Source: Mauremys mutica (Eukaryota > Chordata > Testudines > Geoemydidae). From it: a DNA stretch of 64,000 nucleotides. The stretch is taken from positions 20,617,925-20,681,924 of the forward strand of contig NC_059087.1 of the NCBI RefSeq assembly GCF_020497125.1, read 5' to 3'. Made by a program: the position numbers and the translations under genes. Below are positions 1 through 11,900 of the stretch, in pieces. Below the pieces are notes generated by a model. It saw only the letters and a list, made by a program, of their open reading frames with translations, was not told where the DNA came from and did not search any database. How positions within the stretch are numbered: the first letter of the stretch is position 1; each line of letters opens with the position of its first letter.

Positions 1-2116
1 CAACAAAATGCACAAGCAGCTTTCATGTCTCTGCTAGAGGATATGAGAAAAGCCTTAGTAAGAAGATGTTAACAGGCTAATGTTAGTGAGCCAATTAGGT
101 GTCACTTCTTAGCCAGTTCATTAATGTTGGATCAAAGCAGGAAAAGTCTAAGGGTGGAGGGTCTTTTATTTATTTATTTTTTTAAACCACCTAAAGGCCT
201 TTGCAAACTGACAGAATTGTGTTTAAATGGTGTTTGCATCCTAATCTTGTGGAAACAACCTGTTTGGTTTGCACTGGTCTTCTTGCATGGAAAGTTGTAT
301 CCTGGAAAGGGTCTGCTTTCCCTGGAAAGAATTGGCTACTTTCCATGTGTATTTGTTTAAAGATGTTGCTCAGGAAAGTTGTAATGAGGTGACAAATTCC
401 CTTGTTTCTATATAGGACCTGATGCAGGCTAAGACAATCCCCTGTTAAAATAAATGGCTGTGGATGGCTGATAATGTATCACTCTCTGTTAAGCAAAAGT
501 GGACCTGCTTTTGTTAACCTGATGACAGCATTGCTGTTCTGAATACCTTCAAATGGAGAGTCACATATATTTGATCAATACCAACATTATCATAAGACCA
601 TGGGCTAAACCCTGATGCACCAGAAACCAGTTGGGGTTTTGCCATTAACTTCAGTGTGATCAGGTTTTAGACCTAGGAATGGAATTGGGTTTGGGTCCGG
701 ACTTCACTGGATAGCATTAGTGATCCTGTCTACAGTGTGACACTCTTTCCTTAACCTGTGTATTATATCATTTTAACAATAGCTTGAATAAAATGTATAA
801 CTACTGTGATGGGGATCACATTTCACCACAGTAGCCTTTGACCTGACTAAAATGTGCTTTGGTCTTATAGTGTAAAGGGGCTGAATCATGTTTTAACTGT
901 TTCCAAACTGTGCTACAGCCTTGTACTTAGGGTTGTTAGACAGTTCAGGAACAAAGTTTAAAACACACAGTTGAATTTGCTATACTCTGCAAGACCAAAA
1001 CATTCCCTAACAAGATTGGGCACTATTGTGTCATTAGCAGGTCCCTCAGAACAACAGGAATTACCGTGTATGTCGGACCAGTATGGGGAGAACATCCCCA
1101 AATAAAACAAGGTTATGGTGAAAAATTAAAGCAGTAAAATTTCATTTAATGAGAGGCAAGTGAGCTTTCTTTTCCCACAGTCTACAAATACTGGGCAAAA
1201 CACTGCTTCATCCAAAAACTAGCCATGAGGTACATATAATTTAGAAGGTAAACTAGCACTTCTGCAAAGAGCAAAAAGACATTTCACATCACAAAGTTAC
1301 TGTATGTAGGAACCGTCAGGTCCAGACATGCTCTCCCAGGTGTTCGGGCTGAAATATAGGAAGGGAAAAAGCAACTAACTTTTTGTCTCTTTGAAAATAC
1401 GAGTTGTGCCATATACCTTCCCAAAAGTGTCTGCATGATTTGGGATCTCTCTAAAAAATTTTCAAAGGGAATCACTCAGTGATCCCTTTGCTTCTTGCCT
1501 ATTTGACTGCCTCTCAGTCTATGTGAAGTCCCATATCTCTGGCTTTGTCGTCACACACCTGAATTTAGAACTTTCTGTAAGAATAGGACCCCATCTGTGG
1601 TACAGATGCCTGCTCAGAAGTCCATAGGGCTCAGGAACATAGTTAATCCCTGACTGCACTATAAAATGGAGTCATATTGCAAATGACTCCCCAGGCATGG
1701 TTGTAGTTGTATTGCACATGGGACCATTCTCCACCCTCTTAACTGACTTCCTAGCCCTAGCAAATACATTTAAAAATGGCCTTCCATTTTTGAAAACCCC
1801 ACCGTGGTCTAGCTCCACCCTCCCTCTCTGATCTCTTGTCTATCTACCAACTTCATTCCTCAGGTTTGGCTCTTCTATCTGTCCTTTTTTCACTGTCCTC
1901 TGGGATTGTTTATGTCACTTGTGCTGCCTCGTCTATTCAGCATTCTCTCCCCTTCCATGGCACTTAAAATCTTCCCATTTTTCGTAACTTTCAATTTACT
2001 CTCTCTGTATAAAATGTTTTGTGTGACCATGATTACATAAGAACATTGGTAGAGTGAAATGTACAGCATTGTGGATCCCCGTCTGAGTACTGAATGGAAC
2101 AAGTAAACTTAGCGTG
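1..2116. other. TBX6L: No gene identified (upstream of, or first intron of, TBX6L)
   Basis: I looked for a first TBX6L exon ending in phase 1 (to give Asp with the next exon) and found none convincing. No clear repeat was recognised either. Confidence 0.4.
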
Positions 2117-2124
2117 ATGTACGG

Positions 2125-2321
2125 CAGGGGTAGTCAATTATTTTTTGTCAAGGTCCAAATTTCTTGGTCAAGGTATTGTCAAGGTCCAGACGCTAGAGAA
2201 ACATTTTTCACACCGCAATAACAATAAAGGTAAGAATAAGTAAATAAAAATATTTTGCAGTCCATTCAATAGCATCTGGCAGTCCGGATTTGGTCCGCGG
2301 TTTGCCAATTGACTACCCCTG
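2125..2321. mobile_element. hAT-type MITE with 8-bp TSD
   Basis: The ends are CAGGGGTAGTCAATTA and AATTGACTACCCCTG, inverted. The flanks are ATGTACGG (2117-2124) and ATGTATGG (2322-2329), an 8-bp TSD with one change. It is non-coding. Confidence 0.85.
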
Positions 2322-2816
2322 ATGTATGGAGCTTAAATCTCTACCAACAAGGATATTGCCCCCGAAAAACATCTGCAACAGGCAGCCTGTCTGTTTACTG
2401 AGCCAGGATAGCCAAAGGTCTTTTCAGGGAAGTTACCTCATTGTAGCCAGTTGTGACCGCACACCACACAGAGACTCCACAGTTGTAAGTGGGAATAAAG
2501 TGGGGATCTACAGCACCAAAAACATAGGTTTCTGCTGTCTGAACTAAAGGAAAGCTCCATAAGCTGTGAGATAGTAGTGGGTTAAATAGTTCTGGAAGGC
2601 CAGTCACTATGTGGAGTGGTGACCACATACACTGGACCAGTCTACTACATCAGCATGTGAAACTCTACAACTGGATATGTTCAGGCACTGACACTGAGAG
2701 GAACTGGTATTGATGCTGATTCCCAACGCTTTGTCTTCTGAAGTATTATGGTGCTATTTCAGGTTGACTTTCCTCCTCACTGTCTGAGGTATCCTCTCTT
2801 TACTCTCTCCTGGTAG

Positions 2817-2961
2817 ATGTGAAAGTTCAGTGTGATGCACTTCCTTCCTCCAGCCTGGAGCCTTACCCTCAGAGCTCCATTGTGGTTACCCTAGAAGACA
2901 TGGACCTCTGGATGCAGTTTCATCAAGTAGGAACTGAGATGATCATCACCAAGTCTGGCAG
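2817..2961 (+). CDS. TBX6L: TBX6L coding exon (N-terminal linker and start of T-box)
   Basis: The acceptor is CTCTCCTGGTAG and the donor AG|GTAAGG. The exon begins with the last two bases of a split codon; if the preceding exon ends in G this is Asp, giving DVK, which agrees with frog VegT at the same point. The T-box opens at [18 protein letters not shown]. Low-complexity Ser/Pro residues precede it. Confidence 0.92.
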
Positions 2962-5900
2962 GTAAGGAAGGCAAGAAAGCAGTGTATGCCCCCTCCCTGC
3001 AAACTGCATTCCAGAGCTTTCCTAAGAGGTCACTTGTGGAAAGGCCACTCTTAGGCTGTTTTTAAGCCGATTATATTGTTATCCTTCTCCCCTTCCTCCC
3101 AGAACAAGTGTAGCATCAAGGTTTACGGAAAACTCCGAATTAGGAATATCACCCAGGTCACTTAGTGTCTGGTGCCAGTGATTAATTTTTTAATGAAAGA
3201 GGTGCCGGGGCACAAGCAATTAGGTGCTGGGGCTCAAGCAATTTTTAATTTTTATAACTGACGCGACAAGCCCAGAGATGCTCAGCCCTGGCACAATTTA
3301 AGCACTGCCTGGTACCCTGAAAACCCCATTCAGTAGCTCCTGCATGCAGCGGTTTCAGTGCCCTCTGCCCATTGCTGTGAAGCTGGCACACAAGGATTGA
3401 GTATTAGATCCTATTTGCCTCATGCGCACAGGAGCGCCGCCAGCTTTTTTGGCGCCCTAAGTGGCGGAAGGTCCTGCCCCTGAAATACCGACAACGACCG
3501 GGATGGCTGAAGATCCGGCCGCCGCGGTCGCTGCCCCCCAAATGTTAGTACCCTAGGCGACTGCCTAGGTCGCCTAATGGGTTGCGCCGGCCCTGGATGC
3601 ACACATATTGATGCTGCATTGTAGGCAAGTCCTTTGAATATAATAGACAAAAAGCTAGTCTAGGGCACATTGATAGACTAAATAATTGGGATGTTCTTGA
3701 TGGCCAGCCTGGGGAGTTGGCACTCAAGATGGACACTGCAAAGGAGAATGAGAGCGGAATGTATGGCGTTTGGTCTGTGTCTGTGAACAAAAACAAGGCA
3801 AGGAAAAGACAGGATCTGGGGCCCAGGCTGCTCTTAAATTGAAATCCTGCATGCTCTGGAGTGCATGATACTCTAGCTGTAAGCTCCAGAATATATGTGG
3901 AATTGTAATTCATTGTGCAAGATAAAGCCAGCAGAGAGGGTGCCAGAGCCTCTGAGACTTGACACAGGAACTTCAGTGGGTAGGAAGAGCTGGGAAACAA
4001 GTCCTTGCAGTGTAGGGGCTAAAGGCTCTTTCAGGGTCATAAGGAGGAATGGAGGTGGTGGGCACTTGCTAGGGGAGCACTCAATAGATTTTCAAATGTG
4101 TGCCGCCTACACAACTGTTTCTAAGCTGTTTTCCATCTCTGCTACAGTTGCACCAGGGCTAGAAACAGTGTAAGCCTGAAACCTGGGCTACACTAACTTT
4201 TTCTTAAATTTCCCACTGCTGCATTCTGGGGGTTGTAACAGTAGGAGCACTAGAATAGACAGGCCACCTGCAACTGCTGGCCTTTTAGCCACTGTCTCAT
4301 CTAGACCTGCTCTGAGCTGGATTAGACAATAGGCTGGTAAAAATGCTCACAGCTAGTCTACGCTAGTGGTGCTCTCACCAGCAGTTTACCTGATAGAGAG
4401 CAAATAAGACCTAATACCTGATTGGGTCATTAAAGAAAACCCAATACTTTTTATAATGCAGCTTTTATTTCTTCTTCAGACGAATGTTTCCACAGTGCAA
4501 AATCAAAGTCTCTGGCTTGATCCCGTATGCTAAGTACCTCATGCTGGTGGATTTTGTGCCAATGGACAACTTCAGGTACAAGGTAAATACTTTTTTAAAA
4601 AGTTATTCTGTCTGCTCTTTCTGCTTAGTGAAATAAATCCCTCTGCAGAGAGCCAGTGTAAAGCCAGGTACCACTGAAGTCACCATACATCTTAAATGGG
4701 ACTTGTGTCCTGGACCCCTGCACAAGGCGTATCCATCTGTATGCTCCAGGCACTAGTTGCTCACCAGCCCGGGTTAGGAAGAAATGCCCCTCAGAGCACT
4801 GCACAGTAGATGCTCTCTGGAGGATTTATGCCTTTTTTTGAATCAGCCCCTAGAAAAATAACCTTTCTTTTTTTTTTATTTGTGAACTGTGCAAATTTGA
4901 TTTTGAATCACAGACACAATAACCGTTCAGCCATTAGTTACTTAATGTTTGCAAAGTGCTTTGAAGGCAGTAGAGAGAGCGAGAGCAAACTGGGGCCTGA
5001 ACTTGGACACTGACATGGGAGCATTATATAGTGCCTCTGTGACAGCCGTCAGTCACGCTCCACTGTCTGGCAAGGTTACCTATGTTAGAGATCTCCACAG
5101 CAGGGGTCCCCAAACTATGGAGTGTGCCCCCCGTCGGAGGCATGGAGGAACATCCAGTGGGGTGCAGGGCAAGGCCAATGCCCACCCCTGGGAGGGCAGG
5201 GAGGGAGTGCCACCCAGCCCCACTCCACCCCAGCCGCAGCTCTGTTCAGGCTCTGCTCTGCCCCCAGCCTAGCTTAGCTCTCATTCCCTCTCTGCCTCCA
5301 AGCCAGCTCTGCCTCCAGCCCAAGCTCCTCTGCTGAGAAAGCCTTGGCTGTGCAGTAATGGAGGTGGGATGCGGACTAGGGTGACCAGATGTCCAGATTT
5401 TATAGGGATAGGTCCAGTATTTGGGGCTTTTTTTTTATATGGGATCCTATTTCCCCCCCTCCTCCCATCCTGATTTTTCACACTTGCAGTCTGGCCACCT
5501 TAATGCAGACAGATTCCATTACTGGGGTGGGGGGGGGGGTGACAGGAAAAGTTTAGGCACCACTGCTCCACAGCCTTAAGCAGTGAAGCAAAGGCGTTGG
5601 AGTCATGGTTGCTTTGATATGGAATTTCCTGCTTTGCCTTCCCCAGTGGAATAAGGATCAATGGGAAGTTGCTGGAAAAGCAGAGCCACAGCTCCCCTGT
5701 CGTACATACATACATCCAGATTCTCCAGCTCCCGGCAGCCACTGGATGAAAGAACCTGTCTCCTTCCAAAAGCTGAAGCTCACCAACAATACCCTGGATC
5801 AACACGGACATGTAAGATGAGAGCTGGGTTTGTCTCTGCTCCCTGGAACTTGTTATCTAGGAATTTGTGGGAAGGAAGATTTGGTTGAAAATAGAATGTT

Positions 5901-8900
5901 GGCGTCATGAGAAATTAAATGATTTGGAAACTTACGTGAAACTTTGTTACAAATGGGAAACGTGCAGTCTGTGGGGGAGGGTTCATGCTGCAGGGCCCTG
6001 GTATCTGTAGGCAGTACATACTCTTCAGCCTACTGACTACAGCACCATAGGTTTGGTGGCTCTTGATGACTCAAAGCATTGACTCAGGATATGTTAGCAG
6101 GTCTAAGTGGAAGAAGGCTAAAATTTCTTTCCTTCCACACTGTGTCACCCCCACTGCAAGGCCACTAGGTTTACTGCCCTAGTCATGCAACTAGAAGATG
6201 GAGGCACCCTACTTAGAATTTGCAATATTCCTCCTTTCACCAGCTTCCAGAGATGGGCTCAGTACATGCTGCCACTGCTGGAATATGCGGGGAGACCCCA
6301 ATTCCTGGGTCCCCTCAGAAAACACGAATGACTAAAGACAGCTGGAGCTTGAATGATCACAGAGAAGAGGTGGTCACTCTTGAGGGGTGGGTGGCAACTA
6401 CAGAATATGGCACTAGCAATCCAACTGAGCCAAGCTACAAATGGAATTCTTCCTCTCTCCCTCTCCACCAGATCATCCTTCACTCCATGCACCGCTACAA
6501 GCCTCGCTTCCACATCGTTCAGGCAGACGACCTGTTCAGTGCCCGCTGGAGCATCTTCCAGATGTTCAGCTTCCCTGAGACTGTCTTCACCTCGGTCACT
6601 GCCTACCAGAATGAGCAGGTAGAGTGTATGAGACCAGCCTTCTACTCCCTTGGAAATACCCTGTCCCTAACACCTAGGGTGACCAGACAGCAAGTGTGAA
6701 AAATCAGGAGAGCAGGAGTGTGTGTGTGTGTGTGGGTAATAGGCACCTATATAAGACAAAGACCCAAATATCGGGACTGTCCCTAACACCAGAACCTGCT
6801 CCCAAGGGAAAAGATCCTCCACTGCCCTTTGTGGCCCACAAAGGGCCTCTCCCCTCCTCTTCCTCTGCAGATAACACTACACGGCCCTCCCACCTGTGAG
6901 GATAGTGCAGGTGGAATTCTCCCCTATATGGGCAATATATGAATCACCTCCCCTCTTCCTTTTGAATGCAACAGGAGTACCCCTTTCCCCCCTGTGGGTA
7001 ATACAGGTGTACTCCCCTCTTCCCTTGTCTGTGAGTGTGATACCTATAACCTTCTCCATGCCCACATCTGGGACAGCACAAGTATCCCTGTCACCCCTTG
7101 TCACCCATGCACTTCCCGTAGCGAAGTCTCTATCAGCTGGAGATGGAGGGACATTTTTCCAGCAATTTGTGTACGGTATTGCATGGGTCTGTAGTGCTGG
7201 TGTTTTAATGCCTTGCAGACTCTGAATTTGTTGTATCTGATGACTTAAAGTGAGGCATTTATTGCTGCTTAAATTGAATTTGAAATTGAAATTACATTTT
7301 AAATTAATGTAGAGAGAAAAGAGAAACCAGTGGTTAGGGCATTCATCTGGTACCTGGGAGACCCAGATTCAGTTGCCTTCTCTGCCACAGACTTCCTGTG
7401 TGAACTTGCCCAAGTCACTTAATCTCTCCGCGCCTGAGTTCCCCTTCTGTAAAGCGGGCTGTTGTGAGGATAAATACAGTAAAGCTGTGAGGCGCTCAGA
7501 TGGAGACCACAGGATAGACATTTATCCATAGAGCAGTTGTTAGTGCCAGGGATCTTGCTTCAGAGTGGGATAAGTCAAACATGGCACCATTGGCAGCTGC
7601 TCATTCTAATACTGGATCTCATGTCTCTACTTGTAGATCACAAAACTCAAGATTGACAACAATCCATTTGCTAAGGGATTCCGGGAACATGGGAAGAACA
7701 CTCGAAGGTAGAAACTCTCCTGACCGAATAGATCAGTGTCTCTCTTTGTACTGGTGACCCCTTTCACAAAAGCCAGCCTCTCAGTCAGACACCCCTCCCC
7801 CCGCCTTATACATTAAAAACACTTTTTAAAAAATATTTAACACTATTATAAATGGTGGCGGTGAAGCAGGGTTTGGGGTGGAGGCTGACAGCTTGCAACC
7901 CCCTATGTAATAACCTCACGACTCCCTGAGGGGTCATGACCCCCAGTTTGAGAACACTTAAAATAGAGGATCTGCTGTAGATCGCTGTCCCTGTTTGATG
8001 TCAGCTTAATTCTAAGATTCAGGTTACTTCCATCCTCCTCCTTCCCCCCAGTTACTGTGAAGAGTAAGTTGGATGCCACCCCCAGGGAGGACGTCTGTCA
8101 GGCCTGAGGGCAGTGCATGAGATAACAGGAAAACTTAAGAGCAAATGAAAGCAGATAGAAGAGAGGGGTGAAGCTATGGATGTTTAGAATCAAAACTTTT
8201 CATGAAAATATTTGCAATTTTTTTTCATGCCTGGAAAATGCCTTGAGTTTTGGAGAAAGGGTCAAAACTGATTTTCATCCAAAGAATATTTTGAAAATTT
8301 CAAGGTTGTTTTTCACCTAATAGGACCATTTTTGAGTTAAATTGGGTCCATGTTCCCTCAGAAATGGTCCCACTTTCAAACAAAAGCCCCACAATATTTT
8401 ATAGTATATATGTATGATGTTGGACCGTTTTCACAAAATCATTGTTCAAACCTCCAACGCTGAGGTTTTCCAGTGTCGTGGAGCATTTTGTAAAACTTAT
8501 AGAATCCATTCACTGATTAGTCCAAGTGCCTGAATCCTGATGGGGTAATTCAGTCTTTCTCCCTGATCCCTATTCTCTAGTGGCAACCAGCATAACTAAT
8601 TGCATCTCATTGGACACGTACATTTCCAAGAAGTCAACCCCACTGTTGTGTTGGTGCCCTGCCAGCCAGTGTGCAGCTTCAAAAACATGGGAGACATCAA
8701 CTCCTACCCTCTCTTTTTGCAGATGTTGATGGGTACTTGGCCGTTCTGCTTCCCACAATATAATAGGGTTTTGTGTCTGCTCCAGAGTCCCCAGCACAGG
8801 CACCTGAGTAGGAAGGTTGCGTATGAACTGCCTCCAGACATTGTTCTTTTTGCAGGGAAGGGCGAGCCAAAGGCCAGAAATTTAGTCCAGCCAAAGGCCA

Positions 8901-11900
8901 GAAGAGGAAGCTGCCAGAAGAAACAGAGTCTGGTGCTGAGGAATCTGGTAATATTGGCAACAACAAACCTGGAGAGGCGCTCACCAGCAGGGATCACGCC
9001 ACGGGGGAAGAAAAAGGGCATTAACACAGCTCTGCTAAAGCTTCTTTCTGCAAGGGGCCATGTTCATCAGCAGGCCTGTGAATCCTGGGCCTCAAGGGAA
9101 GGGATTTTAGAGGACACTGCAGGTCTTTTTGAGTAGAAAAGAAAAGGAATGTTGCACCTTAATTCTCACACCTTAATTCATGAGCAAAGGGGCAGGAATA
9201 TGTGGTAGTTGGGGGTATAGCCTGAAGTAGGGTCAAGTACATAGTGACAGCTGGAATGTGGGGTCCTGGGCATCAAGGGAGAACAGGCGGAGCAGCATGG
9301 GAGAGGTAGGTGAGGAATGAGGCAGGTGGATGGGTGTTGGGGACAGGAGCAGCAAAGGGGACCTCCGAAAAGCGACTGTCCAGACACTGAACAGTAGAGG
9401 TTGCAGGATTGCCAGTGGGTGTAAGGAGGAGCTGCAGCTGTGTGCTGGCCAGGCACAGTGGAAGGGCAGCATGCTGACTGATGGCAGGGAGGGAGAGCAA
9501 AGCTGTACCTGGCACTGGGGACGACAAAGGTGGGCTGCAGAACCAACTAAGTTGGCTTTTTAATCTGAACAATTTCTGACATGCCACTACAGGGTTAAGA
9601 CTCAGGCCGGGCACATAAAATTGTAGTCTGTTGGGTTGATCTGGCCCTTCATTAACTGCCACAAAATGGGGCAGGCGACGTGAAGCATAGAAGACCAGAC
9701 CCCATTCGAAGGAGGAATCTTTATACTCATGAGGGAAAGAATTGGAGCATCTAGCATACAGCAGGGGAGTCCCTGTTAGGATTCGTATGCTGCTGTTTAC
9801 AAGTTACTTTTCAGAGAGAAATATGTAAGAACACGTTTGTAATACACAATAACTACCGTCTTCCACTCTAGTCAGTTGCAGAAGAGTTTCCCATGGGATG
9901 TGCAGAAAGCCCCATTGCTGGAAACCTTTACAACTAGACTGGACAATGGACTAGAAAATGTCCTGTAGGGAACAACCTGGCATTGGCAGGGAGATGGACA
10001 CTGTCATAGGGTGACACTGGCCTTGCAAGAGGAAAGAGGCCAGTGCACCTGTGACTGCTTAACTGACTCCCAGTTGGGCTTAAAAGAGGACATCTGGGTC
10101 CTGAAGTGAGGAGATTGGTGGGTGAGAGCTGTCTGAGACCTGGAGAGCACAGTCAGGTACAGGAGAGGTGGGTTACAGCTGCCTGAGGCATAGGCGCCAA
10201 CTCCATGGGTGCTCCGGGGCTGGAGCACCCACGGGGAAAAATGAGTGTGTGCTCTGCCTCCACCTGCAGCCAAGCTTCCCTCACCCCCCCACCCCACCTC
10301 TTCCTCCCCTGAGTGCGCCGCGTCCCCGCTCCTCCGCCTACCTCCCAGCGCTTCCCACCTAGCTGCTGCCAAACAGCTGTTTGGCAGCGTGCATTAGCAC
10401 ATTGCGGGATGGAAGGGGGAGGAGCGGGAACCCGGCGCGCTCCGGGAAGGAGGCGGGTCTGGGGCGGGGATTGGAGAAGGAGTTGGAATAGGGGCAGGGA
10501 CTTTGGGGAAGGGGTTGGAATGGGGGCGGGGCAGAGGTGGGAAGAGGTGGGGCCTCGTGGAAGGGGTGGAGTGGGGGTGAGGCCAAGGGCAGAGAGGGGT
10601 CGAGCACCCACGGGAATAAGGGGAAGTCAGCACCTATGAAGGCTCAGAGACATGAGCACTGGCAAGAGTTGCTTGGGACAGAGCTGGAGGAGCCCTGGGG
10701 GAGAGAGCCGAGTTGTGAGGAGAACTGGAACCGAACCCCTGACGAGCGGAAGGCTTGGACAGTGGCCCCTAGACAAAAGGAGAAGCTCCAGCTTGGTCAG
10801 GGGAGGCCAAACCTGGGACTATGGGGGGACATGCCCTGAGCAAGGGTAGGACTCCCAAGCAAGGAGGCCTGGGGAGTAGGAATGCTGCAGGGAGCCCTTG
10901 GCATGAGGACGCCCATAACAAGGGGTTGGTCCTGGAGAGACCTTTTGTAAACAGGAGAAGGGGAGTGGAACTCTGTGAGGAGCTTACTTGAAGGAGACCT
11001 GACTTGGGGGCTGTGGTAGATTAAGGCATCTGGTTGCTCTCAGGCAGATGGCCTGGAGAGCGGTGTCCTGTGTCAGGGGCAAAAGGAACTGGGAACACAG
11101 AGCTGCTGTTGACTCTTGAGTGGGGGACCTGGAGATGTGTTTCCTGAAGAGGGGAATGGGAAAATGGTTCCACCTTTACATCTTTACTGCGGGTTTGCTG
11201 AGAATGGTCTTCCTGCAAGGTTTCAGGGGAACTCATGCACTGGTGTACAGGAATAAATTATGCACAGAAGCAGGCTTTGAACTGGTCTCTGAGGGTCTGT
11301 GTTCTTTTCATGGGCAAACAGAAGGAGAAACTGAGGCAGTGGGGCATGTTGTGCTGCAGCCAGCCTCAGGAAGGCATCCGGAGCAAGGGTCTTCCTATGC
11401 CAGACACAATGACTTAAAACAGGGCTGCTTTAAATTTTCATAGTGTGGACCATATTGTAGAAATTGTCTGGTAAATCCCTCCCCTCCCACTTATGATTGC
11501 AAAAGCCATGTCCCGTCCCACTGATGATCTAATACTGCTATGGCAGCTACAGCTGTTGGAAGAGGGATATTAGGGAAATATATAGTGTCTTTTTAGCTGT
11601 CTTTTAGTGCAGTTTAGAGAGGAGGAGGAGCCAGCCCAAACACCATGTGACCAGCAACAGTTTAGGAGGCTCTGACCCCCTTATGGATCTTTTCAGTCTC
11701 TGATTTCCAGCTGAATCCCTAGTCTGTCGGTCACAGTCTCCAGAATCTCTCGCTGAGAATGAGAGAGAGATTAGAAAAACATTTGCCCTTTGTTTCTGAT
11801 TAATGGAATGTAAGAAGATTCCTGCTAATTATTAGACATTTTAGACTATTTACAAACGCCTTAACCTTCCCACCTCCCGTTCCGTCTGGGGGACCTCCAC

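Noticed and set aside
2326..2547. Open frame starting ATG at 2326, considered as the first TBX6L exon
   Set aside because: Its GTAAGT at 2484 is in the wrong phase for the exon at 2817, and the peptide has no resemblance to T-box N-termini.
7318..7380. tRNA gene suggested by GTGGTTAGGGCATTCATC
   Set aside because: It is the degraded tRNA-like head of a MIR; no anticodon arm or 3' acceptor pairing.
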